Source: Ilumatobacteraceae bacterium | GTDB lineage: Bacteria > Actinomycetota > Acidimicrobiia > Acidimicrobiales > Ilumatobacteraceae | Assembly (NCBI GenBank): GCA_013213745.1 | Contig: JABSQH010000011.1 | Span: forward strand, 81,447-145,446 | Direction: 5' to 3' | DNA length: 64,000 bases | Shown here: piece by piece, positions 8,333 through 15,342 of the stretch | Position numbering within the stretch: position 1 is the stretch's first letter | How the letters are laid out: the number at the start of each line of letters is the position of its first letter | Made by a program: the position numbers and the translations under genes | The notes under the pieces: model-generated | Database searches by the model: none | What the model saw: the letters and a program-made list of their open reading frames with translations, nothing else | What the model was told of the DNA's origin: nothing

Positions 8333-9774
8333 TGCTCTCCTCCGAACACCTCGACGTCGGCGAACAAGCACGCTGGTGACGCGTGGCCTGTGCCGATCAT
8401 CTGATTCAATTCGCCCTTGCCGCAGTTCGGTGTCCCCATCACGGTGAAACTGTCGTTGTCGGCAACGCCGCGCAGGTTGCGCCAAAACGCGGAAGAGATA
8501 CCGCGGTAGCTGGGGTTTCGGACGGCTCCCACGATGTCGCCGTTCTCGATCAGCTGCCCGTACTCGCAGCCGAACTGGAACTTGTTGCGACTGTCGTCGA
8601 TCGACCAGGAATTGTTCGTGTGGAAATACACCCCACGCTCGATTGACGCGATCAATTCGTCGACAGTCGAGTCACCCGGCTCGACGTTGAGGTTCGACAT
8701 CCGGTCGATCGGCGGTCGGTTCCACCCGGCCGCACGCGAGGTGGCGACGCCGGGGAGGCCGCTGCGGGCCTGGCTGACGGCGCCGCCGAGGCCGCGTTCG
8801 AGCACGCCGTTGCGGATCAGGTATTGGCGTTCTGCGGGGGTGCCATCGTCGTCGAAACCGAAGCTCGCGAGCTGGCCTTCGACGGTGGGGTCATAGGTCA
8901 CGTTCAGCAACTCGGAGCCGTACTGGAAGCTGCCGAACATGTCCGGCGTGACGAAGCTCGTGCCGGCGTAGTTGCGTTCGTCTCCGAGGATCCGGTCGAG
9001 TTCGAGGGGGTGGCCGATCGACTCGTGGATCTGCAGCACCATCTGGTCGGGCGCGAGCAATACGTCCATCGTGTCGGTCGGGCAGTTCGGCGCCGAGAGC
9101 AGCTCGACGGCCTGTTCGGCGATGCGCGTCGCGGCGTCGCCGAAGCCGTACCTGCCGAGCACCTCGGCGCCACCTTGTCCGCAGAACGCGTGCGCGCCGA
9201 ACGTCCGGATCTGCGTGTTGGTGCCCTCGTTGGCCGTTGCGCTGAGACTGGGATACACGAAACGAAATCGCTGCTCGACGGCCCCGCCGTCTGAAGTCAC
9301 CAACAGTTGGTCGACGTCTCGTCGCGTCAAACTGGCGCCCCAGTCGACGATCCGCTCGTCGATCCCGAGTCGGAACGACTGCTGTTGGAGCAAGTCGATG
9401 CGATCGTCGAGGGGCATCGAGTCCCAGCTGACCTCGACCGGCGACGCATATGTTCCGGTGGGTCGATCGGGCGCCGGGATGGTGCCGACCATGGCGTTGG
9501 CGGTGCGCCGTGCCCACTCGGTGGCCCGCCGCCCGGCCTCGGCGAGGCCGTCATCGCTGAGATCGGCCGTTGCCGCGTAGCCCAGGCCGCCGCCGTTCCA
9601 CACGGTGATCATGGCGCCGGTATCGAATTCGGTGTGGAGCGGCTCGAGCGTGTCGCGACGCACCCGCAGCTGCTCAGAGCGTTCGTCGACGAGCCGCAGC
9701 GTGGCGTAGTCGACGTCGTCGGGCAGGGCGCGGCGCAGCCGGTCGGCGAGCGTTTGCGACTCGATCAGGGTCAT
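8329..9774 (-). CDS. tldD: TldD-like metalloprotease subunit
   Basis: This is a 481-residue catalytic subunit of a TldD/TldE protease. The zinc motif HESIGHPLELD (HExxxH) lies near residue 235, after MVLQI. The conserved C-terminal sequence NPSYRGISSAFW then MGTPNCGKGELNQMIGTGHASP also matches TldD. It is the first gene of the tldD-tldE pair. A TAGTCT hexamer sits 6 nt before the ATG (9781-9786), consistent with a leaderless message. No candidate precursor peptide gene is visible in the 56 bp upstream or within the neighbouring 2 kb, so the physiological substrate must lie elsewhere. Confidence 0.92.
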   Translation of the reverse strand: MTLIESQTLADRLRRALPDDVDYATLRLVDERSEQLRVRRDTLEPLHTEFDTGAMITVWNGGGLGYAATADLSDDGLAEAGRRATEWARRTANAMVGTIPAPDRPTGTYASPVEVSWDSMPLDDRIDLLQQQSFRLGIDERIVDWGASLTRRDVDQLLVTSDGGAVEQRFRFVYPSLSATANEGTNTQIRTFGAHAFCGQGGAEVLGRYGFGDAATRIAEQAVELLSAPNCPTDTMDVLLAPDQMVLQIHESIGHPLELDRILGDERNYAGTSFVTPDMFGSFQYGSELLNVTYDPTVEGQLASFGFDDDGTPAERQYLIRNGVLERGLGGAVSQARSGLPGVATSRAAGWNRPPIDRMSNLNVEPGDSTVDELIASIERGVYFHTNNSWSIDDSRNKFQFGCEYGQLIENGDIVGAVRNPSYRGISSAFWRNLRGVADNDSFTVMGTPNCGKGELNQMIGTGHASPACLFADVEVFGGEQ

Positions 9775-9780
9775 GTGTAG

Positions 9781-9786
9781 AGACTA
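9781..9786 (-). promoter_or_regulatory. Candidate -10 element for leaderless tldD
   Basis: The hexamer TAGTCT on the minus strand is followed by exactly 6 nt and the ATG of tldD. This TANNNT-N6-start arrangement is the usual actinobacterial leaderless promoter. No ribosome site is present. Confidence 0.5.
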
Positions 9787-9830
9787 CGCACCAGGCTTGC
9801 CTGATGGGCCGGCGGCTGCCGGTGCTGCGT

Positions 9831-10496
9831 TTACGAGCGGGTGCGGTGGCGGATGAGGGTGATGCCGTCACCGACGGTGAGGACCACCGCGTCGAGCTCG
9901 TCGTGGTCGGCGACGTGACGGTTGAACGCGCGCAGCGCCTCGGTGTCGTTGGTCGAGTCGTTGGCGTCGATGACCGCGCCGCTCCACAACACGTTGTCCA
10001 CAGCGATCGTGCCGTGCGTTGCCAGACGGGGGAGCAGCAGGTCGAGATACGAGCGGTAGCCGCCCTTGTCGGCGTCGATGAACGCGAGGTCGACGTGCGG
10101 GTCTTCGGGCAGCGCCGCCAAACCGTCGGCGGCGGGGCCGATCCGCACTTCGATGCGGTCGTCGACGCCGGCGGCCTGCCACGCCGTGCGTGCGGTGTCG
10201 AGGTAGGTGTCGACCAGCTCGAAGCAGATCAGCTTGCCGCCCGGCGGCAGCCCGCGAGCGAGCCACAACGCCGACATCCCGGTGAAGGTCCCGACCTCGA
10301 CCACGGTCGATGCGCCACTGATCTCGACGAGCATCTGCAAGAAGCGACCCTGGTCTTCGGCGATGTTCATCGCCGCACGTCCGCCGAACCGTTCAGCGGT
10401 GACTGCGGCGAGTTCGGCGGCGACAGGGTCGGCGGTCGGATTGGCATGATCGATCGCGTAGCGGAGCAGTTCGTCGTTCATCGGCAGGGCGCGCAT
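9831..10496 (-). CDS. O-methyltransferase (caffeoyl-CoA OMT type, SAM-dependent)
   Basis: This 221-residue class I methyltransferase has the Rossmann fold. The SAM-binding motif VVEVGTFTGMSALWLA lies near residues 59-74. The FIDADKGGY motif near 137-146 is characteristic of the cation-dependent O-methyltransferase family that methylates catechols and CoA-linked phenols. Two starts are in frame, ATG 10496 and ATG 10481; the longer is listed. A much longer open frame runs upstream through 11435 but is antisense to the channel gene and was trimmed. It is divergent from the potassium channel gene with 72 bp between them. The substrate is unknown. Confidence 0.88.
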   Translation of the reverse strand: MRALPMNDELLRYAIDHANPTADPVAAELAAVTAERFGGRAAMNIAEDQGRFLQMLVEISGASTVVEVGTFTGMSALWLARGLPPGGKLICFELVDTYLDTARTAWQAAGVDDRIEVRIGPAADGLAALPEDPHVDLAFIDADKGGYRSYLDLLLPRLATHGTIAVDNVLWSGAVIDANDSTNDTEALRAFNRHVADHDELDAVVLTVGDGITLIRHRTRS

Positions 10497-10556
10497 ATCG
10501 CGAGGTTGGCACACGTCGCTTGTGGCGTGGCTGCCGTGAACGTCGCTCCGACCCTC

Positions 10557-10562
10557 TATCGT
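10557..10562 (+). promoter_or_regulatory. Candidate -10 element for leaderless channel gene
   Basis: TATCGT lies 6 nt before GTG 10569, the position at which the channel homology starts. No ribosome site is seen, so a leaderless transcript is the simplest reading. Confidence 0.5.
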
Positions 10563-10568
10563 GTCAGC

Positions 10569-12365
10569 GTGCTGAAGTCGCTGGGCGCAACGCTTGCCCA
10601 GGTCAGCCAACGCATCGGCGGTACTCCCGACTCGATGCTGGCCGACGACGAGCGGACGCGTCAGGTGGCACGTCGTGCTGAGCGGCGCCGCCAACTCAAG
10701 ACCATCGTCGTGTTGCTGGTTGCGTTCGTCGTGATGGTCGCCGTCTTCAGCACGGTCTTCCACGAGCTGATGGACCGCGAGGACCGATCGTTCTCGTGGC
10801 CGACCAGCGTCTATTGGACATTGACCACGATGACCACGCTCGGGTTCGGCGACATCACGTTCGAATCCGATGCCGGGCGGGTGTTCTCGGTGATCGTGCT
10901 GCTGTCGGGGTCGGCGTTCCTGCTCGTGATGCTGCCGTTCGTGTTCATCCAATTCGTGTTCATCCCGTGGATGAACGACCGCGAGGCCCGGCGGGCGCCT
11001 CGCCGCGTCTCGGAGGCGACAGCGGGTCATCTGATCCTCACCGCGCTCGGGCCGGTGGAGGAAGACGTGATCGAACACGCCACACGAGCCGAGGTGCCGT
11101 ACGTCGTGATCGTCGACGACGTCGAGGCAGCAGGCCGCCTGCACGATGCAGGGCGGCGGGTCATGGTCGGGCCGCTCGATGACCCGACGACGTATCGACA
11201 CGCACGCGTCGAGTCGGCGGCGCTCGTGGTCGCCACCCAGAACGACCAGACGAACACGAACATCGCCTTCACCGTGCGCGAGATCGCACCCGACGTGGGC
11301 ATCGTCGCCAGCGCCAACGCTCCCGCCGCAGTCGACATCTTGGAGATCGCCGGAGTCGATCGCGTGGTGCAGCTCGGCGAGGTCCTCGGGGAGGCGATGG
11401 CCAAACGGGCGCTGGGGTTGGCTGGCACCACACACGTCATCGGCACGTTTGGCGGACTGTGCATCGCCGAGGCCGGTGTCGTCGGCACCGAGCTGGTGGG
11501 GCAGACGCTCGGCGAGATGCGACTGCGCGAACGGATGAACGTCGGGATCATCGGCGTCTGGGAGCGTGGCGAGTTCACCGTGGCGGCCGCCGACACCGAG
11601 CTACGCAGCACGTCGCTACTGATTCTCGCTGGGAACCCAGACGAGTTGGCCGCCTTCGACGATGCCTACGGTCTCGATACCCCGGCCGCGCCGAGCGCGT
11701 TGATCATCGGCGGTGGACGGGTGGGTCGAGCCGTGGCGGCGACCCTCAGCGCCGAAGGTGTCGCCTCGACGATCGTCGAGCAACTTCCGGAGCGGCGACG
11801 CGAGGGGATGCGTTACGTGATCGGCGATGCCGCCGACCGGGCGGTCCTGGAGGAGGCGGGGATCACCGATGCGGGCTCGATCCTGATCACCACCCATGAC
11901 GACAACGTGAACGTGTACCTGACTCGCTACTGCCGCGGGCTTCGGCCCGACGCACGCGTCGTCAGCCGCTCTCGGCTCGACCGCAACGTCTCCACGCTGT
12001 ATCGAGCCGGCGCCGATGCTGTGCTGTCGTATGCGGCCACGGGGTCGGCGGCGATCTGGAACCACTTCCGCGGTGACGAGACGCTCCTCGTTGCCCACGG
12101 ACTCAACGTGTTCCGCTCGCCGATGCCGGCGGAGCTGGCCGGACGGACACTCGCGGAGTCGCATTTGCACCGGCGTACCGGGTGCAACGTGGTTGCCGTC
12201 GACCGTGGTGACGATGTTCGCGCCAACCCCGACCCGTACGCCCCGTTGCCAGCGGACGCCGAGTTGTTGCTCGTGGCCACCGACGCTGGCGAATCGTCGT
12301 TCTCGAACGTGTACCCGCACGCTCGTCGACGGGTCACGGTCGGACTCCGACGCCAGCGTCCGTAG
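10569..12365 (+). CDS. Potassium channel protein with two RCK (TrkA-N) domains
   Basis: This 598-residue membrane protein would conduct K+ under ligand gating. A short basic N-terminus (about 1-43) precedes the first helix (about 45-63). The pore loop carries TTMTTLGFGD (about 92-101), where the filter reads LGFGD rather than the usual VGYGD. The second helix spans about 110-135. The first RCK domain starts near 150 and its nucleotide-binding pattern is degraded. The second begins ALIIGGGRVGRAV (about 378), an intact GxGxxG. The GTG at 10569 was chosen because the frame upstream is antisense to the methyltransferase. The family is secure; the gating ligand is not inferable. Confidence 0.9.
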   Translation: MLKSLGATLAQVSQRIGGTPDSMLADDERTRQVARRAERRRQLKTIVVLLVAFVVMVAVFSTVFHELMDREDRSFSWPTSVYWTLTTMTTLGFGDITFESDAGRVFSVIVLLSGSAFLLVMLPFVFIQFVFIPWMNDREARRAPRRVSEATAGHLILTALGPVEEDVIEHATRAEVPYVVIVDDVEAAGRLHDAGRRVMVGPLDDPTTYRHARVESAALVVATQNDQTNTNIAFTVREIAPDVGIVASANAPAAVDILEIAGVDRVVQLGEVLGEAMAKRALGLAGTTHVIGTFGGLCIAEAGVVGTELVGQTLGEMRLRERMNVGIIGVWERGEFTVAAADTELRSTSLLILAGNPDELAAFDDAYGLDTPAAPSALIIGGGRVGRAVAATLSAEGVASTIVEQLPERRREGMRYVIGDAADRAVLEEAGITDAGSILITTHDDNVNVYLTRYCRGLRPDARVVSRSRLDRNVSTLYRAGADAVLSYAATGSAAIWNHFRGDETLLVAHGLNVFRSPMPAELAGRTLAESHLHRRTGCNVVAVDRGDDVRANPDPYAPLPADAELLLVATDAGESSFSNVYPHARRRVTVGLRRQRP

Positions 12366-12402
12366 CGCGCCTGCGCGCACCGACCTCGGCGTAGATGGTC
12401 GC

Positions 12403-12828
12403 CTACCAGTAGGCGTTGACGATGATGGGGTCCTCGCCCGCCAGCGTGCCGAGCTCGACCATGGCGTCGTCGAGCGCGTCGAGCTCGAACTCGATCATTC
12501 GCAGCAGCAGGCCATCTGTCGTCCAGGCGGTCACCGCAAGCAGCTCGACCACACCCTGACGGTGTTCGTAGCGGCGTTGGGTCAGGAGGTGGTACGCACC
12601 TGCGACCGCCACGTCGATGCCGCCGACGTGCAGTCCCATCTGCCGCATCGTGTCGACCGAACCCAGGGCTTGTTCACGATTGAACGTGAAAGGTGCCGAC
12701 CGACGCGATTCCTGAACGAAGTCGGCGTGCAACAGTCGTGCGTAATTGTCGGGGGACAACGCGTTCACATGGAGTCGCGCCTCGTCCGCCCAGCGCCGGG
12801 CTGCCGTGGGCAGATCGGGTGTACTCAC
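12403..12828 (-). CDS. Small NTF2/SnoaL-like hypothetical protein
   Basis: This 141-residue soluble protein begins at GTG 12828, overlapping the stop of the upstream transporter gene by 4 bp (GTGA), so it is probably translationally coupled to it. The order of segments (helical start ARRWADEARLHVNAL, then DNYARLLHADFVQESRRSAPFTFNREQAL, then alternating hydrophobic strands) resembles SnoaL/NTF2-like cone-fold proteins, which bind or convert small ligands. That comparison is by eye and weak. It could help process whatever the transporter imports. Confidence 0.7.
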   Translation of the reverse strand: MSTPDLPTAARRWADEARLHVNALSPDNYARLLHADFVQESRRSAPFTFNREQALGSVDTMRQMGLHVGGIDVAVAGAYHLLTQRRYEHRQGVVELLAVTAWTTDGLLLRMIEFELDALDDAMVELGTLAGEDPIIVNAYW

Positions 12829-14264
12829 GACTCGCCGGCGCTCGAGCGCGCCTCGAGGTCGTCGCGTTCGAACATCTGAGCGATTTCTTCGAGCGACTTG
12901 CCCTTGGTTTCGGGCACATTGAGCCACGTCCAGCCCATCGCGATCACGGTGAATACCGCCAAGATGGCGAACGTTGCGGAGTTCCCGATCCAGTCGATCA
13001 GGTTGGGGAACAGCAGGGTCAACACGAACGCGGCGCCCCAGTTGACGGCGGTTGCCAGGGACATCCCCTTGGCGCGGATGTGGTTGGGAAACACCTCGGA
13101 GATGATCGTCCACACCACCGGGCCGAGGGAGAAGGCGAACGAAGCGACATACACGACCATCCAGATCACCGAGAGCGACCCGACGATCGTGTTGATGTTG
13201 TCGGGTTGGGCTTCGAAGAGGAAGGTGATGCTCATGCCAACCAATCCGAGGAGCATGCCGGCCATGCCGGCAATCAGGAGCGGTCGGCGCCCGAGTCGAT
13301 CGACAAACGCAAGCGCGATGAACGTCGCCGCCACGTTGACGCACCCCACCGCGACCAGCGAAGCACCGGCCTGTGACGACGCATCGTTGAAGCCGGCGTC
13401 CGCGAGGATCTCGTTGGAGTAGTAAATGATCGCGTTGATCCCGGTGATCTGCTGGAACAACGCCAGGCCGACGGCGATGACCAGCGCACGGCGTGCCCCG
13501 CCGACCAACAGATCACCCCAGTTCGAGTCGGGTTCGTCCGCCAGGTTCTCCTCGATCTCGGCGATTTGCGCGTCGGCATCGACCTTTGGGCCGCGATACT
13601 TCGACAGTGCGTCTCGGGCATCGTCGAGCCGACCGACCGAGACCAGCCAACGGGGGCTGTGCCGCGCCGGGGTCATCACGATCAGCAACAACAGGCCGGG
13701 AATGGCGGCGAGGCCGACCATGAGGCGCCACGTGCCCGATTCGCTGAGCAGGTAGTCGGCGAACTGGGCGGCGAGGATGCCGATGGTGATCGCCAGCTGA
13801 AATCCCGACACCAGGCGGCCGCGAATGTCCGGAGCGGCCGACTCGGCGACGAACATCGGTGCGGCGACAGAGGCGACGCCGACGCCGAACCCGATCACGA
13901 ACCGCCCGACGATCAAGATCAGCACCGTCGGGGCGACCGCCTGCACGATCGCTCCGATTATGAACAGATAGGCGGCCAGGATCAGGGCCCGTTTGCGGCT
14001 GAACCGATCGGCGAGAGCACCGCCTGCCAGGGCTCCGAACAGGGCCCCCACGGTGACCCAGCTCGTGATCAGGCCCTCGACGAAGCTCCCGAAGCCGAAC
14101 TCGTCCTGCATGAAGGTGAGCGCGCCACCGATGACCCCTTGGTCGTAGCCGAACGCGAGGCCGGCCGTGATGCTGACGGCGCCGACCAGTGCTGGCCAGA
14201 ACGCCCATCGTCTGAAGATGTACGGTCCGTCGTCCTGTTCGGTCGCCTCGACGATGTCGGTCAT
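12825..14264 (-). CDS. MFS transporter of the sugar porter family
   Basis: This is a 479-residue, 12-helix major facilitator. Sugar-porter features are GGALADRFSRKRALI in the helix 2-3 loop, GRFVIGFGVGVASVAAPMFVAE with IRGRLVS after helix 5, FQQITGINAIIYYSNEI in helix 7, DRLGRRPLLI between helices 8 and 9, and PETKGKSLEEI at the C-terminus. The usual PESPRWL loop appears as ARHSPRWL. ATG 14264 is preceded by GGGGGATAC, a good ribosome site, and is preferred to the in-frame codon at 14303. Proton-coupled sugar or polyol uptake is expected. The substrate is unknown, as no sugar catabolic gene is adjacent. Confidence 0.92.
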   Translation of the reverse strand: MTDIVEATEQDDGPYIFRRWAFWPALVGAVSITAGLAFGYDQGVIGGALTFMQDEFGFGSFVEGLITSWVTVGALFGALAGGALADRFSRKRALILAAYLFIIGAIVQAVAPTVLILIVGRFVIGFGVGVASVAAPMFVAESAAPDIRGRLVSGFQLAITIGILAAQFADYLLSESGTWRLMVGLAAIPGLLLLIVMTPARHSPRWLVSVGRLDDARDALSKYRGPKVDADAQIAEIEENLADEPDSNWGDLLVGGARRALVIAVGLALFQQITGINAIIYYSNEILADAGFNDASSQAGASLVAVGCVNVAATFIALAFVDRLGRRPLLIAGMAGMLLGLVGMSITFLFEAQPDNINTIVGSLSVIWMVVYVASFAFSLGPVVWTIISEVFPNHIRAKGMSLATAVNWGAAFVLTLLFPNLIDWIGNSATFAILAVFTVIAMGWTWLNVPETKGKSLEEIAQMFERDDLEARSSAGES

Positions 14265-14360
14265 GTATCCCCCCGTGACGTGAACGTCTGGCGATGCGCA
14301 CACTACCCAGCGCGGGCCTCGCGCGCATCAATCCGTTCCGGCGAGGTACCGTTCGACGCA

Positions 14361-14666
14361 ATGGAGACGACGTCGGGAACCGATGACGGCGACGCCGGAA
14401 CGCAGGCGTGGACCGACTCGGAGTTGACGGAACTGGCCCTTGCGACGTCCACCGACGAGGAACTCGCCGACGACGCTGAGCCGTGGCACCTCGACGGTGC
14501 GCCAGCCGGTGACGCGCTGCTGCCTGAGTGGTACATGCCGGTACCGCAGGCCGGTGGACGCACGCCGGGGCGGGTGTTTGCCGTCGGGATGATCATCGCC
14601 GCACTGCTCATCGTGAACGGTGCCGGGTTGTGCGTCACGTACGGCTTGCCGGAGATCGCCTGGTAA
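14361..14666 (+). CDS. Small single-helix membrane protein
   Basis: This 101-residue protein has an acidic N-terminal two thirds (many Asp/Glu/Thr). One membrane helix near the C-terminus (RVFAVGMIIAALLIVNGAGL, about residues 72-91) is followed by a nine-residue tail. The ATG is 8 nt after TACCGT (14347-14352), a leaderless-type promoter. It lies divergently from the MFS gene and 21 bp from the convergent phosphatase gene. The function is unknown. Confidence 0.65.
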   Translation: METTSGTDDGDAGTQAWTDSELTELALATSTDEELADDAEPWHLDGAPAGDALLPEWYMPVPQAGGRTPGRVFAVGMIIAALLIVNGAGLCVTYGLPEIAW

Positions 14667-14687
14667 CGAGCACGCACTGGCTCGGCG

Positions 14688-15278
14688 CTACGACGTTGCG
14701 CCGTACTCCCACCCGACGGGATCGTTCCACCGCCGGATAACGCGATTTTCGCGCTCCCAGCCGAGCAACGAGATCGTGGTCGTGTCGAGCGCCAGTCGCT
14801 GACCTTCCACGCACGGCGCCTCGATCCAGCGGGCGCCGAGCACCCTCAGGATGTGCGCGTGGGCGACGAGCGCAATCGTTCCCGTTAACGCCAACATTTT
14901 GGTGATGAGGCCGTCGCAACGCGCCCCGACCTCGTCGATCGACTCCCCTCCGATGATCGGATGCGTCCACACGGACCACCCAGGGATCTTCTGGCGAATG
15001 TCGTTGGTCGTGCGACCCTCGTAGTCGCCGTAGTCCCACTCGAGCAGGTCGTCGTCGGCCGTGGGATCCAGTCCCATCAGCTGAGCGGTCTCCCAGGCGC
15101 GCTGCAACGGACTCGCGAACACGTGGACGATGGGGAACGTGGCGATGGCCGAACTCAGCCGCCGCGCCTGTTCGCGGCCGTGTTCGGTCAGCGGAATGTC
15201 GGTGCGTCCCGTGTGGTGCCGGGTCTTGCTCCACTCGGTCTCGCCATGACGCACGAGGATCAGCTCGGGCCGGTTCAT
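14688..15278 (-). CDS. Histidine phosphatase (phosphoglycerate mutase-like)
   Basis: This 196-residue enzyme of the histidine phosphatase superfamily has the phospho-accepting histidine in ELILVRHGETEW (about residue 10). An arginine follows in TEHGREQARRL, a 'SPLQRAWETA' segment corresponds to the second arginine, and the second catalytic His is in ALVAHAHILRVLGARW. The family hydrolyses phosphate from metabolites or proteins. The length fits the small single-domain type. A start at ATG 15323 (211 residues) is also possible. It is divergent from the helicase gene with little space between, so the two may share a control region. Confidence 0.88.
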   Translation of the reverse strand: MNRPELILVRHGETEWSKTRHHTGRTDIPLTEHGREQARRLSSAIATFPIVHVFASPLQRAWETAQLMGLDPTADDDLLEWDYGDYEGRTTNDIRQKIPGWSVWTHPIIGGESIDEVGARCDGLITKMLALTGTIALVAHAHILRVLGARWIEAPCVEGQRLALDTTTISLLGWERENRVIRRWNDPVGWEYGATS

Positions 15279-15342
15279 GGTGGGATCGACGGGTGTGGTC
15301 GTCTCGTCGTGTCCGATCGACATGATCGCTAGGGTCGCACAC

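Noticed and set aside
9804..10568. Extension of the potassium channel frame upstream
   Set aside because: Antisense to the O-methyltransferase, whose SAM motif is clear; the channel homology begins at 10569 behind a -10 element.
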